Shown in pieces: positions 1 to 9,165 of a stretch of DNA of 38,742 bases. Position 1 is the first letter of the stretch; each line of letters starts with the position of its first letter. The position numbers and the translations under genes are program-made. The stretch comes from a virus. The notes beneath the pieces were generated by a model that searched no databases, was not told the origin of the DNA, and worked only from the letters and a program-made list of their open reading frames with translations. The stretch is from IMG/VR virus record IMGVR_UViG_3300019142_000036, positions 1-38,742 of that record. One strand, given 5' to 3'.

Positions 1-960
1 ATGACCGGCAACATCCTACCGGCCCTCCCCGGCATCCCCTCCCCGACTCCCTACGACCAGACCTTCATCGACGGGTTCGAGCTGCACCTGCGCGGCCGCC
101 GCCTGTCCGACAAGACCCTGGACTGCTACCTCAACGCCGCCACCCTCCTCGCTCGGTGGGCGACGTACACCAACCGTGCTGGCCTGGACGGGCTGAGCCG
201 CGCCGACCTCGACGGTTGGCTGGTCTGGCTACGCGACGACGTGCGGACCCGACGGGGCACGCCCTACTCCCCCGGCTACATCAACAACCTGTACCGGTCG
301 GTTCAGCAGTTCTTCGCCTGGATGTGTGAGACCGAGAACATCACCAACCCGATGGCCAAGATGAAGCCGCCGTCCACCGACCTGAAGATGGTGCCGGTCC
401 TCACCGACGAGGAGATGACGGCGATCCTCAAGAGCGTGGAGAAGGGCAGGTACTTCGACGAACGGCGCGACCACGCCATTCTCCGACTGTTCCTGTGCAG
501 CGGCATGCGGCTGGCCGAGCTGACCTCCATGGAGGTGGAGCACCTCGACCTGAAGAATGCCCGCGCAGCGGTGTTCGGAAAGGGACGCAAGCAGCGGACG
601 GTGAAGTTCGACTACAAGACCGCCTCGGCGCTCAACCAGTACCTGCGGATCCGGACCGCGCACAAGCTGACGACCCTTCCGAACCTGTGGCTCGCCACCA
701 ACCACCGGGGGCCTCTCACACCGAACGGCGTGCGGCAGATCATCACCCGGCGAGCCAGCATGGTCGGTTTGAAGATCAATCCGCACATGTTCCGGCACAA
801 CTTCTCCCACCGGTTCCTCGATGCCGGCGGCGCCGAGGGTGACCTGATGGAACTCAACGGCTGGACGTCGCCGCAGATGCTTCGGCGCTACGGCGCATCC
901 GCCAGGTCTGCTCGAGCGCAGCGAGCCTACGACCGGCTCGACGTGATGGGCGGCATCTGA
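1..960 (+). CDS. int: Tyrosine recombinase (phage integrase)
   Basis: This 319-aa protein has the layout of a tyrosine integrase: an N-terminal SAM-like core-binding domain (about residues 20-120) and a C-terminal catalytic domain. The catalytic residues are visible: Arg170 in SGMRLAEL, a beta-hairpin lysine at 194 or 197 (GKGRKQR), His262-x-x-Arg265 (HMFRHNF), Trp288 where many relatives have a second His, and the nucleophile Tyr297 (RRYG). Trp at this position also occurs in active enzymes such as Cre. It would join attP and attB to integrate or excise the phage. The ATG is the first base of the window, so its RBS and any upstream attP cannot be seen. It faces the late operon, and the intergenic gap is 50 bp. 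Confidence 0.93.
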   Translation: MTGNILPALPGIPSPTPYDQTFIDGFELHLRGRRLSDKTLDCYLNAATLLARWATYTNRAGLDGLSRADLDGWLVWLRDDVRTRRGTPYSPGYINNLYRSVQQFFAWMCETENITNPMAKMKPPSTDLKMVPVLTDEEMTAILKSVEKGRYFDERRDHAILRLFLCSGMRLAELTSMEVEHLDLKNARAAVFGKGRKQRTVKFDYKTASALNQYLRIRTAHKLTTLPNLWLATNHRGPLTPNGVRQIITRRASMVGLKINPHMFRHNFSHRFLDAGGAEGDLMELNGWTSPQMLRRYGASARSARAQRAYDRLDVMGGI

Positions 961-1010
961 CCTGGGCCGCACCACCCATAGCCTCGGTCAGCCGGCGAGG
1001 CACTCCTTGG

Positions 1011-1685
1011 CTACACAGACAGGCTGGGCTCCGGTTCCGGCGGTGGGTCGCTCGGTGGCGGCACCATCGGCGTGACAGTGCAGGTGTAGGTCGGCGCGTC
1101 CGGTGGTGAGCCGGGGTCGCGGGTGCAGTCGTAGCGGGTGCCGTCGGGTGTGGTGAAGGTCCACCCGGCCGGTGGTGCTCCTGGCGCGCCTGGTGCTCCG
1201 GCTGCGCCGGCCTGGCCGGTTGCCCCGTCGACGCCGGGAGCTCCTGGCGTTCCGGGTGCCCCGTCGGCGCCTGCTGCGCCGTCCGCGCCGGCCGGTCCCG
1301 CGGAGCCGACGGGTCCGGGTGGCCCCACAGGCCCGGCAGGTCCTGGCGCACCAGCTGCCCCGGCAGGTCCTGGCATCCCAGGTGGCCCGTCTGGTCCCTG
1401 CCCGCCGGGTGGGCCCTGCTCCCCCGCGGCCCCGGCCTCGCCGCGCGGTAGGGCCGCGGGGTCGGCGATGCAGCGGGAGCCGAGCTGCTCGACCTGCTTG
1501 CAGAGTTGCTCGGCGGTGGTGACGGCCTGGTCGGCGCGGGTCTCCTGCCGTTCGGCGCGGCCGGTGACCCGGGCGAGGGTCCACCCGCCGACCAGGAACG
1601 CGAGTGCGGTGACGATGACGACGGTGAGGAGCCGGTGATGGGTGCGGCGCCGCATGGTGGTCGCGATGCTCTCGTCTACCCTCAT
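1011..1685 (-). CDS. Membrane-anchored collagen-like protein
   Basis: This 224-aa protein has a basic N-terminus (MRRRTHHR), one transmembrane segment (about residues 19-37), a short coiled-coil stretch, and then a Gly-X-Y collagen-like region (about residues 82-168). The C-terminus is Pro/Ser-rich with a few Cys. The ATG overlaps the stop of the upstream gene (ATGA), so the two are translationally coupled. It is the last gene of the late operon before the convergent integrase. The layout resembles either a type II membrane protein that displays a collagen stalk or a structural protein with an anchor. Its function is unknown. Its place next to the lysis module in the circular map allows a role in lysis or in changing the lysogen's surface. 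Confidence 0.75.
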   Translation of the reverse strand: MRVDESIATTMRRRTHHRLLTVVIVTALAFLVGGWTLARVTGRAERQETRADQAVTTAEQLCKQVEQLGSRCIADPAALPRGEAGAAGEQGPPGGQGPDGPPGMPGPAGAAGAPGPAGPVGPPGPVGSAGPAGADGAAGADGAPGTPGAPGVDGATGQAGAAGAPGAPGAPPAGWTFTTPDGTRYDCTRDPGSPPDAPTYTCTVTPMVPPPSDPPPEPEPSLSV

Positions 1686-2041
1686 GGCCGCACCTCCCGC
1701 TCCGCAGCGGCCGCCGTCGTGGTGGTGCCGGCGCCGAGTTGGTGTTGGATCCCGTCGAGACGGCGGCCTTGATACCCGAGGTCGATTTTCATGCCGGCGA
1801 GCTCGCGGGTGGCGGCGTCGAGGCGGTCCTCGACGTTGCGGCGGGCGGTGCGTTCAGCGTCGAGGGCGGCTTCGGCGGCGGTGAGGCGGCGGCCCATGTC
1901 GTCGGCGCGGAGTTGGGCCTTGTCGACGGCCTCCTGGTAGTCCTTGCGGTCGGTGGCGTTGGCGCGCAGCAGGTAGAGGATGACGAGGACGAGGGTGCCG
2001 CCAACGCCGGTTGCCGGGAGCACAGTTTCGAGGGAACCCAC
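1682..2041 (-). CDS. Small membrane protein with coiled coil (possible holin-like)
   Basis: This 119-aa protein has one N-terminal hydrophobic segment (about residues 10-26, ending LYLLRAN) and then a long charged heptad-rich helix (about residues 30-105). It starts with GTG, and an AGGA-like sequence lies about 11 nt upstream. Single-span proteins with a cytoplasmic coiled coil at this spot after the tail genes are common in actinobacterial phages and are often suspected lysis or membrane accessory proteins. A separate, better holin candidate lies at 37246-37572, so the holin role here is weak. Its stop overlaps the next start. Confidence 0.7.
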   Translation of the reverse strand: MGSLETVLPATGVGGTLVLVILYLLRANATDRKDYQEAVDKAQLRADDMGRRLTAAEAALDAERTARRNVEDRLDAATRELAGMKIDLGYQGRRLDGIQHQLGAGTTTTAAAAEREVRP

Positions 2042-2126
2042 ACCATCAGATCCTCGGGTCGCAGCGGGCGGGCGTCACAGGCGGGCTCCTTCGCTGGGCT
2101 GGGATTTGTCATTGACCCTGGTCAGC

Positions 2127-2330
2127 TCACGGCGGCGGGTACAGCGTGACCCACGTCGTGCCGTTCCAGCGCAGCATCGGCGGTAGTTGCATGACGACGC
2201 CCGATGCCGGCAACGTCACAGCCACAACCGTCGGCGCGCCGATCGGCATAGCCGGACGCGGCGGGGTCAGTACGTTGGTCAGCGTCGCGTATGTGGGGAC
2301 ATGAAGCGCGGTGACGTCGACAGTTGCCAT
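2127..2330 (-). CDS. Small tail-associated protein
   Basis: This 67-aa protein ends in LRWNGTTWVTLYPPP. Many phage tail-fibre-region proteins carry a similar W-N-G-x-x-W motif. The ATG overlaps the stop of the beta-propeller gene (ATGA), so the two are probably co-translated. A longer reading frame extends upstream inside the propeller gene, but that part has the composition of an antisense/out-of-frame shadow, so the internal ATG was chosen. The function is unknown. A small tail-tip component or fibre accessory is the simplest reading. Confidence 0.65.
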   Translation of the reverse strand: MATVDVTALHVPTYATLTNVLTPPRPAMPIGAPTVVAVTLPASGVVMQLPPMLRWNGTTWVTLYPPP

Positions 2331-4183
2331 CAGGTGCCTGCCGCCGCGTTGATCGCGTACGTAACGGGGTTGCTGCCGAAGTTGGACGTGGCGACCGACG
2401 CGAACACGGTGTAGGTGGCCGCGCCGACCACGAGCTGATCTCCGACCTTCAAGCCGCTGCCGCTGGCGACCAGCGCGTCGTGCATGGTGCCCTTGTAGCC
2501 GCCGCTGCTCGGCGCGAACCCGGTCCACGGCGCGTCACCACCGAGCGCGACCCGCGACGCGCGGATGCTGGCGCTGGCCGGCTCCTTGACGCCGCCGCCG
2601 GACACCTGCCCGAGCAGGATCGATTCCGGCCCCGCGCCAACCGCCCACGGGGTTGTGGACCCGGCGTGGCGGACGGCGCGGCTCGTGCCGCTGTGCGCTG
2701 TGCCGACGACCGTGCTGTTGAGCCGGAGCACCATCAGCGGCGGCGTCGTGGCCTGATCGTCGGTGTACACCGGCGCGAACAGGCCGGCCACGATGGAGAA
2801 GACCCACGTCGACGTGCTGTTGAGGCAGCACCCGATGGCCAGGTACGACTTCGACGCAAGAACGGCCACGTCGTAGCTCTGGCTGGCCACCAGCGCCGTG
2901 GTCGGCACCGTGTCGACCAGCAGCGGATTTTCGGCCGCGGCCAGGGTCCAGTTCTGCGTGGCACTGCCGGCGTAGGAGTTGGGCGGGGCCGGCGTGCGCA
3001 GGGTCCAGGTGATCCCGTCGGTTGACGTGGCGATCGACGCCATGCCCTTGCCGAGCGCGACGAACAGCCCGTCGCCGAAGCCCACCGAGAACCACCCGCC
3101 GCCGGCGGGCATGGCCCGCTGGGTCCAGGTGATGCCGTCAGTCGAGGTCGCGGCGATGGTGGAGTTCTCGGCCACCGCGACGAACACGCCGTTGCCGTAC
3201 GCCAGGCCGGACCAGTTCACGGACGCCGGCAGGGTTCGCGCGGTCCAGGTGATCGCATCGGCAGACGTGGCCACGGTGCTGGTCGCCGCGAATGCGGTAC
3301 CGGACTGGTTGCCGAGGATTACCCAGGTTCCGCCGCCGTAGAGCACGCGGCGGCGGTAGTCGGTGCCCGCGGGCGGGGTCCGGTTGGTCCAGGTGCCGGT
3401 GAGCCCGGTCGGTGACGTTTCGATGTAACCGCTGCCTGTGGTGGCGACGAACGTGGAGTTGCCGTAGCCGATGCCGTAGTGCTGGATGTAGTCACCCGGG
3501 GTGTCGGTGCTGCCCCAGGTGATCGCGTCGGTCGACATCCACAGGTATCCGTCGCCGGGCGTAGCGATCCATCGGCCGTTGCCGTACGCCACGGGCCCGC
3601 CGAAGTAACTCGGCCCCGTCCGTTGGGTCCAGGTGATCCCGTCGGCGGACGTGGCGTAGATGTTGTTGCTGCTGTTCGATGCGAAGAACATCCCGTTGGC
3701 GTAGGTGAGCCACGCCCACGCCTGGCTTGACGGCATGGCCCGTTGGGTCCAGGTGATCCCGTCGGTGGACGTGGCCGAGATCGCGGTGCCGTTCTGCAAC
3801 GCGACCCAGGTGCCGCCGCCCTGCGCCACCGCAGACCACGGCGACACGGCCGGGGTGTACCCGGTGACGTTGCCCTGGATGCACGGGCGCTGCATCGTCT
3901 TGGCGACCGCGTCCCAGCCTTCGAACGCGCGTACCGCGAAGTAGGCACCGGCGGCGGTGTTGCGGACCAGCCCGACGTAGAAGTCGGCCACGGCGACGTT
4001 GAGCGAGGCTGGGCACTTCCACACCCGCATGAGCCGCGCCACGGCGGCCTGCGTGAACGGCGCCGTCTCCTCCACGAACGTCCAGCCGGCCGCGAGCAGG
4101 TCGACCTCGATGAGCGCGATGATCCCGGCCGCGGGGTCCGCGGAGCCGGTCATGGAGGTCAGGTGGTACGAAGGTGCGGGCAT
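2330..4183 (-). CDS. Tail protein with seven-repeat beta-propeller (receptor-binding candidate)
   Basis: This 617-aa protein has three parts. Residues 1-115 look like a phage tail attachment domain (PSYHLTSMTGSADPAAG, then GAYFAVRAFEGWDAVAKTM). Residues about 117-400 hold seven consecutive repeats of the form (L/V)xYGNGxFVA...ATSTDGITWTxRxxP. Residues about 405-617 form a beta-rich C-terminal domain. The repeat core S-T-D-G-I-T-W resembles the Asp-box of BNR/sialidase propellers but is one residue shorter. Seven repeats fit a seven-bladed propeller, which would make this a candidate for binding cell-surface glycan. The frame stays open far upstream. The ATG at 4183 was chosen because homologous-looking sequence starts there and the upstream part is a shadow of the collagen gene. 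Confidence 0.82.
   Translation of the reverse strand: MPAPSYHLTSMTGSADPAAGIIALIEVDLLAAGWTFVEETAPFTQAAVARLMRVWKCPASLNVAVADFYVGLVRNTAAGAYFAVRAFEGWDAVAKTMQRPCIQGNVTGYTPAVSPWSAVAQGGGTWVALQNGTAISATSTDGITWTQRAMPSSQAWAWLTYANGMFFASNSSNNIYATSADGITWTQRTGPSYFGGPVAYGNGRWIATPGDGYLWMSTDAITWGSTDTPGDYIQHYGIGYGNSTFVATTGSGYIETSPTGLTGTWTNRTPPAGTDYRRRVLYGGGTWVILGNQSGTAFAATSTVATSADAITWTARTLPASVNWSGLAYGNGVFVAVAENSTIAATSTDGITWTQRAMPAGGGWFSVGFGDGLFVALGKGMASIATSTDGITWTLRTPAPPNSYAGSATQNWTLAAAENPLLVDTVPTTALVASQSYDVAVLASKSYLAIGCCLNSTSTWVFSIVAGLFAPVYTDDQATTPPLMVLRLNSTVVGTAHSGTSRAVRHAGSTTPWAVGAGPESILLGQVSGGGVKEPASASIRASRVALGGDAPWTGFAPSSGGYKGTMHDALVASGSGLKVGDQLVVGAATYTVFASVATSNFGSNPVTYAINAAAGT
3000..3775 (-). repeat. Degenerate tandem repeats coding the propeller blades
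   Basis: On the plus strand, near-identical copies of GGTCCAGGTGATCCCGTCGG begin close to 3002, 3123 (variant), 3244 (variant), 3626 and 3746. Shorter versions lie near 3384 and 3514. They code the TDGITWT core of each blade. The usual spacing is about 110-125 bp. Such DNA repeats can recombine to change the number of blades. Confidence 0.8.
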
Positions 4184-4200
4184 CGTCGGTGTGTCCTCAC

Positions 4201-4785
4201 TTAGACGTGAATCCAGATGTCGCCAACGGCGAGCGCCAGCGGCTGCGTTGTTGAGTAGAAGACGGTGGGCGCGGCGGCCGCCGCTCCGGCCGGGCCGGTC
4301 GCGCCTATTGCGCCCGTTGCGCCGGCCGGCCCGGTTGCCCCCGTCGCGCCTGTCGGTCCGGGTACCGTGCTGTCCGCGCCCGCCGGTCCGGGCGGTCCGG
4401 GCGGTCCGGGCGGTCCGGGCGGTCCGGTTGGACCTATCGGGCCGGCTGGTCCCGGTACGGTGCTGTCTGCACCGGCGGGACCAGTCGCGCCGGCTGGTCC
4501 GGTTGGGCCGGGGGGACCGACCGGGCCGTTGTTGCCGGTAGCGCCGGTGGCTCCGGGTGGGCCGGGTGCACCGGACTCGCCGCCGAGATTGACCCATACC
4601 CCAGCCATCCTGACCTGTAAGCCAATACCGGTCACGTACGAGAGCTGCCCGTTGACGGGTACGCCCATCTGCGCCGACCGATCGGCAGCGCTGGCGAACC
4701 GGGGCACTGCCTGGCCCATGAGGTAGCCGTTGAGGTCGGCGGCGGTCAGCGTTTCGGCGTCGGTCCAGGTTTTGTAGCCGGCCAC
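4201..4785 (-). CDS. Collagen-like tail fibre protein
   Basis: This 194-aa protein starts with [16 protein letters not shown], a motif common at the N-terminus of actinobacterial phage tail proteins (W-x-D-x-E-x-L-T-A-x-D-L-N). Residues about 72-168 are Gly-X-Y repeats, twice interrupted by GADSTVPG. The end is a short hydrophobic cap (about 173-194). It probably forms a trimeric collagen-like rod in the tail tip or fibre. The GTG start is chosen because it overlaps the upstream TAG (TAGTG) and has GGAGG seven bases before it. No ATG is available nearby. Confidence 0.85.
   Translation of the reverse strand: MAGYKTWTDAETLTAADLNGYLMGQAVPRFASAADRSAQMGVPVNGQLSYVTGIGLQVRMAGVWVNLGGESGAPGPPGATGATGNNGPVGPPGPTGPAGATGPAGADSTVPGPAGPIGPTGPPGPPGPPGPPGPAGADSTVPGPTGATGATGPAGATGAIGATGPAGAAAAAPTVFYSTTQPLALAVGDIWIHV
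4385..4427 (-). repeat. Tandem 9-bp repeat in the collagen region
   Basis: The plus-strand unit GGTCCGGGC occurs four times in a row (4385, 4394, 4403, 4412) with a partial fifth. It codes Gly-Pro-Pro triplets. The unit is a multiple of three, so slippage would lengthen or shorten the rod without breaking the frame. Confidence 0.85.
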
Positions 4786-6887
4786 TATGTCCTCCGTACG
4801 ACGAGCGGGACGGCGGGGAAGTGGAACTCCACCGAGGCGACAAACTTGGTCGGCGTGAACGTGTACGTGACGCGCTGCACCGGGGCGGGCCGCAGCCCGA
4901 ACACGGGGAGCTGGTCTGGTAGCCGCCACGTCGACGCGGGCAGGCGAACGTCGTCGGCCGCGAGGTCGGCGTCGGCGGTCAACGCAAGGTCGCCGGCTGA
5001 CACGCTGAGCACCGGAGCGCCGGCCAGCGCGGTACGGGTGGTGGAGTGGTACAGGTCGTCGGCGTCGCCCTGCGCCCAGCCGGCGGGCAGCGGCGCGTTG
5101 ATGTCGACGATCTCGATCGAGGTGGTGCCGGTCAGCCGGACGGGCCGCCGGATCTGCGCGCTGAATGCCCGGATCAGGTCGAGCACGGTCGCCGACCGTG
5201 TGTCGCCGCCCGGGTCCGCGGGTACGGCCGGGACGATGGTGTCCGGGTCGCCGGGTTCGGGCCAGTCGCCGTCGCCGCCGGGCGTGTCCACCCACGGCGG
5301 GTCAGGGTCGACCCATGGCGGCGGGTCGGGGTCGGGGTTGTCCGGGTCGCCAGTGCCGGGCGTCGCGCCGGCCACGTTGACGTTGTCGAAGTGCGTCACG
5401 CCGTAGCTGCCGAGCGCCAACGTCACATCGCCGAACGCGGCGACGTCTTCGAAGGTCTGGAAGTCCGACCAGTCGTAGCCGTTCGGTCCGGCGCTGAATG
5501 ACAGGTGCCCGTCGTACCACACGATCATCAGCCAGGCGTGCGCCTCGGGGTCGTAATCCTCGACATGTGAGCCGCTGGTCGTTCCGTCGTACCACGTAGC
5601 GGTGATGGTGGCGGCGTTGCGGTCGATCTGGAATACGGCGGTCGGTGGCGCGTCGCCGAGCACGCCGTCAACGCGCAGCGTCGCGGTCGCACCGGCGGCC
5701 GGGCTGACCTTGGCGCGGACCTCATCGAAGCGGTAGATGCCCTGCGTGCGGAGTTCGCCGTCCTGGCCGGCCGCGCCGACGACGGCCTGACCGCCGGACA
5801 CCGTGGCGTTGTACGGCAGCGACGCCGGCAGGAACGTGACCCATCTGCCGGCAACGAACGAGTCGAACGTGTCGGTCAGCGTGGACAGGTACGGATGCAC
5901 AGAGCCGGCGGGCAGCGCGTTTGTGGACGGTCCGGTCAGGCTGAACCACATCGCGTACGTCTGCGGGATGTACCAGTCGTCGGGGTGCTGGCGATCGATA
6001 CTCCACCCGGACATGGCCATCTGGAACCAGTACGTCGTGCCGCCCGTGACACCGATCGTCAGCCCTTGATCGACCAGGAAGTACGTCGCGGTCAGGCTCA
6101 TGAAGGTGCCGTCGTACGGCGGGGCAACGGCCGGCGGGTAGCCGGGGTGGGTGTGCGGTCCATCGCTGACGTACATCATGCCGAAGAAGTACGGGTTGTC
6201 GGAGTCGACACCGTACGGTCGCGACGGGAAGGCGAACGTACATGTACCGGACGTTGCCGGGGTGTACCGGAACCAGGCCGTCCCGTGGTCCATTCGTTGG
6301 CCGCGCGTCAGGCCGTTCGGGTTGTAGTCGCCCACCGGCACGTAGGTCAGCGGCTCGTGGCCGGGCGACTGGCTGGCGTCGGACGGGTGCTGCTCATCCG
6401 GCTCCCAGGTGTAATTGCCGCGCGTCAAGTCGACGGGCGGTGATAGGTACGCACTCCCGTTGTACGGGAGGTATATGTCGACGACGTCGTCACGGTTGTC
6501 TGCGGGTGCGGCGGCAGGTGCGGTTGCCAGAGCTTCCGGTCCGACAACGACAAGCTTGACGTTGCCGCTGGCGTTATCCAACGCGCCTTGAATCTTGTAG
6601 ACGGTGCCGGCCGTCACCGGGAACGACGACGACAGTCCGAACGCGCCGCTGCTGGTCAGCGCGTCGATGGTGTCGCCCGTGTAGGCCCGGCATCCGACGT
6701 TGGTCCCGGTGTTGGTCGACGCGGTGATCGTCGCCGTGCCGTTGGCCACGGGCCGGTACCACCACCACCAGGTGTACGTGTACGCGCCGGTGTGCGGCTC
6801 GTTGAGGCTGATCGGGGTCGGGTCGGCGTACCCGGACTCGTACCCGTCGCCCGACACCTGGACGTAGCTCACGTCGCTGTACGCCAC
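4785..6887 (-). CDS. Large minor tail protein
   Basis: This 700-aa protein lies between the tape-measure/distal-tail genes and the fibre genes. The N-terminal half is rich in Tyr/Trp and beta-strand patterns ([10 protein letters not shown], several GTTYWF and GTVYKI segments) like prepeptidase C-terminal or carbohydrate-binding modules. The middle (about residues 345-510) resembles a concanavalin/laminin-G-like sandwich (DTFDSF..RW ... FDNVNVAG). A Pro/Asp-rich linker (about 515-565) leads to a C-terminal domain that seems to be a baseplate- or fibre-attachment module. The GTG start has an AAGGG-type RBS. Adsorption or tail-tip structure is likely. No catalytic motif is evident. Confidence 0.8.
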   Translation of the reverse strand: MAYSDVSYVQVSGDGYESGYADPTPISLNEPHTGAYTYTWWWWYRPVANGTATITASTNTGTNVGCRAYTGDTIDALTSSGAFGLSSSFPVTAGTVYKIQGALDNASGNVKLVVVGPEALATAPAAAPADNRDDVVDIYLPYNGSAYLSPPVDLTRGNYTWEPDEQHPSDASQSPGHEPLTYVPVGDYNPNGLTRGQRMDHGTAWFRYTPATSGTCTFAFPSRPYGVDSDNPYFFGMMYVSDGPHTHPGYPPAVAPPYDGTFMSLTATYFLVDQGLTIGVTGGTTYWFQMAMSGWSIDRQHPDDWYIPQTYAMWFSLTGPSTNALPAGSVHPYLSTLTDTFDSFVAGRWVTFLPASLPYNATVSGGQAVVGAAGQDGELRTQGIYRFDEVRAKVSPAAGATATLRVDGVLGDAPPTAVFQIDRNAATITATWYDGTTSGSHVEDYDPEAHAWLMIVWYDGHLSFSAGPNGYDWSDFQTFEDVAAFGDVTLALGSYGVTHFDNVNVAGATPGTGDPDNPDPDPPPWVDPDPPWVDTPGGDGDWPEPGDPDTIVPAVPADPGGDTRSATVLDLIRAFSAQIRRPVRLTGTTSIEIVDINAPLPAGWAQGDADDLYHSTTRTALAGAPVLSVSAGDLALTADADLAADDVRLPASTWRLPDQLPVFGLRPAPVQRVTYTFTPTKFVASVEFHFPAVPLVVRRT

Positions 6888-6891
6888 GGCG

Positions 6892-7401
6892 TCACCCTTC
6901 CCAGTTGTCGACGGTGACCCATCGACTGATGCGCGTGATCGGTGTTTCCTCGGGCAGCTCCACGAACTCCACGGTCTTGCTCATCGCGGCGGCGTACGTG
7001 CCGACGACGGTCGCGGAGAAGTCGACCCGGCGGGTCGCGCCGTGCGCTTTGGCGTCGGGGTCGGTGGCGTAGGTGATGCTGGTCGAATCGACGGTGCCGA
7101 GGAAGAGGACCTTGCCGGCGTACACGACGCGGACGCGGTCCGAGGGGTAGAGCACGTCGCCGGCGTTCTCCCAGAACGAGAGGCTGACTCTGGCTGTTTC
7201 GGCGTCGATGATGAGCGTGTTGTCGGCGTTGGGCTGGTATCCGTTGGTGTAGGTGAAGCTGGCCAGCGGGACGGTGACCCATGCGCTGAGTGCCGCGCCG
7301 AGTTGGGACCCGCCGATGATGAACCCGTCGAGCCCGCCGGAGAGCGACTCGGCGCGCTGCACGGCGAACAGCGCCGGGTCGAACGCAACACGCACACTCA
7401 C
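6892..7401 (-). CDS. Minor tail protein (distal-tail-like)
   Basis: This 169-aa protein is encoded directly after the tape measure gene. Its GTG overlaps the tape measure stop by 4 nt (GTGA). It is beta-rich with features of a distal tail or tail-hub-associated protein (NTLIIDAETARVSLSFWE, DRVRVVYAGKVLFLGTVDST). The second motif resembles the OB/barrel region in which phage hub proteins describe a path (xVxVxxxGxxxFxGxV). The specific role is inferred from position. It is shorter than classical Dit proteins. Confidence 0.7.
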   Translation of the reverse strand: MSVRVAFDPALFAVQRAESLSGGLDGFIIGGSQLGAALSAWVTVPLASFTYTNGYQPNADNTLIIDAETARVSLSFWENAGDVLYPSDRVRVVYAGKVLFLGTVDSTSITYATDPDAKAHGATRRVDFSATVVGTYAAAMSKTVEFVELPEETPITRISRWVTVDNWEG

Positions 7402-9158
7402 GTCGGTGTCGCGGCGAGGAAGTGCCGGCCGGTGAGTCGCTCGTGGGCGTGGATGGCCTTGACGACCTGGCGGCCGGCCTCGGCCAGGTCGGTGCCCACC
7501 GGGTACGTCAGCGCGATGTTGTAGGTGTTCCCCGCCGACGTCGAGGCCGGGTCAAATTGAACCGGCACGCGATGGGCGGCAGCAGAGACGTTGACGCTCG
7601 GGTTGCCGAGCCCGCCCTGGATGGCGTCGTTGACGGCGCCGAGGGTCTTCCGCAGCGTGGGTACGGCGCTGGTGATGCCGTCGGCGAGCCCGGCGACGAT
7701 GTTGCCGCCGAGGCCCGCCATGACCTTCGACGGCGACCTGATCCCGAGCACGGATTTGAGCCAGCCGGGGATGAGCGCGCCGAGTCCCTGCACCTTGTCC
7801 TTGACCCATTGGATGCCGGCCTGGATGCCGTCGCCCAGGCCGGCCATGAGGTTGCGGCCGATCTCTAGCAGCTTGCCGGGCAGGCCGGTGAAGAATCCGA
7901 CGATGGCGATGACGCCCCGGTTGAACGTTTCCTTGATCTTGTCCCAGTGCTTGACGACGAGCAGCACGGCCAGGCCGATAGGCCCGGCGAGGATCGCCAG
8001 GATGAGCGGCCAGTTCGTCTTCACCCAGTTGAAGGCCGTGGCGGCGGCATCTTTGATCCAGCCGACGGCGGCGGACATGCCTTTCATCGCCCCATGCCAG
8101 AGGTCCTGGAACCAGGTCGTCTTCGTGGCGATGAGCACGATGATCGCGATGAGCGCGACGATGCCGATGATGACCCAGGTGATCGGGTTGGCGAGGAACG
8201 ACGCGTTGAGCGCCCAGTTCGCGCCGGTCAGCAGCTTGATTCCCTTCACCACGGCCTCGACGGCGGCGAACACCTTGATGCCCGCGTTGACCACCACGAC
8301 CGCGGCGGCGAGCGCGCCGACGCTGATGACCATCGCCTTGAACGCGGTGTCGTTCTCCTTCACCCACGTCAGCACGTCGGACAGGATCGTCGCGGCCTTG
8401 CTCATGGCCGGCAGCAGCTGCTTGCCGAGCTCGGCTGAGGTGTTGGCGAGTTCGGCTTTCAACGCCTCCTGCTGGTTCTTCGCCGAGCCGGCGGTGTCGG
8501 CGAAGTTCCCTGCGGCTTTGGCGGTCTGCTCCAGGATCGCGGCCTGGGCGGCGAGGGCCTTCTGCTGCGGGGTCAGGGCCTGCTTGGTGGTGGCGATGAG
8601 GCCGAGCTTCATCGCGGACGCCTTGAGGCTGGCGTCGTCGAGGAGGACGCCGTATCGGCGGATGGGCTCGAACTCCCCGCGCAGCGCCGACCCGAACGCC
8701 TCGACCGCCTCGGTCGAGGTCCCGCCGAACATCGACGCGGCGTCGCCGGCCCGGCCGAGCATGTCGGTGGTGAACTTCTCCAGGTCCTTGCCGGCCAGGC
8801 CCGCTTTGCTGCCAATGTTGCCGAACGAGTTGGCGGCGTCGATCGCGGACTGCTTGCTGATGCCGAAGTTCTTCCCTGCCGAGCCGGCGAACTTTTCGAC
8901 GGCCTGCTGCGCGTCGCCCAGGATGATTTTACTCGCGTCGATCGAGTCGCCCAGCTCGGAGGCGGCCTGCCCGGCGGTGAACAGGCCCGCGCCCAGGCCG
9001 CCCAGCACGCCCACGGCCGGGGCGAACGCCCGCTGCGCCGCGCCGCTGACCTTCTCGAGCTTGCTCGACATGCTGGCGCCGGCCGCGCCGGTGTCTTTGA
9101 ACGCCTGCACAGCGTTGGACGCGTTGGCCAGAATGGCGATCTTGACAGCTGCGGGCAC
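7398..9158 (-). CDS. Tape measure protein
   Basis: This 586-aa protein sits right after the tail chaperone pair, the usual place for the tape measure. The N-terminal third is Ala/Gly-rich helix (FKDTGAAGASMSSKLEKVSGAAQ). The central part contains three strongly hydrophobic stretches (about residues 274-300, 326-346, 383-402). The C-terminal third has the typical LMAGLGDGIQAG...RSPSKVMAGLGGNIVAGLADGI signature. It sets tail length during assembly, and the hydrophobic stretches may help DNA cross the membrane. At 586 aa it predicts a rather short tail. The GTG start at 9158 has GGAGG 10 nt upstream, inside the end of the frameshifted chaperone frame. Confidence 0.93.
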   Translation of the reverse strand: MPAAVKIAILANASNAVQAFKDTGAAGASMSSKLEKVSGAAQRAFAPAVGVLGGLGAGLFTAGQAASELGDSIDASKIILGDAQQAVEKFAGSAGKNFGISKQSAIDAANSFGNIGSKAGLAGKDLEKFTTDMLGRAGDAASMFGGTSTEAVEAFGSALRGEFEPIRRYGVLLDDASLKASAMKLGLIATTKQALTPQQKALAAQAAILEQTAKAAGNFADTAGSAKNQQEALKAELANTSAELGKQLLPAMSKAATILSDVLTWVKENDTAFKAMVISVGALAAAVVVVNAGIKVFAAVEAVVKGIKLLTGANWALNASFLANPITWVIIGIVALIAIIVLIATKTTWFQDLWHGAMKGMSAAVGWIKDAAATAFNWVKTNWPLILAILAGPIGLAVLLVVKHWDKIKETFNRGVIAIVGFFTGLPGKLLEIGRNLMAGLGDGIQAGIQWVKDKVQGLGALIPGWLKSVLGIRSPSKVMAGLGGNIVAGLADGITSAVPTLRKTLGAVNDAIQGGLGNPSVNVSAAAHRVPVQFDPASTSAGNTYNIALTYPVGTDLAEAGRQVVKAIHAHERLTGRHFLAATPT

Positions 9159-9165
9159 GGGACAC

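Noticed and set aside
862-864. Inactive integrase because a catalytic His is replaced by Trp
   Set aside because: Trp at this position occurs in active tyrosine recombinases such as Cre. All other catalytic residues are present.
1138-1638. Plus-strand collagen-like frame
   Set aside because: Gly-Pro-Ala codons read similarly on both strands. The minus-strand version has the membrane anchor and operon coupling.
4184-4843. N-terminal extension of the beta-propeller protein
   Set aside because: The frame is open but codes an Arg-rich shadow of the collagen gene. The start at 4183 gives a natural protein.
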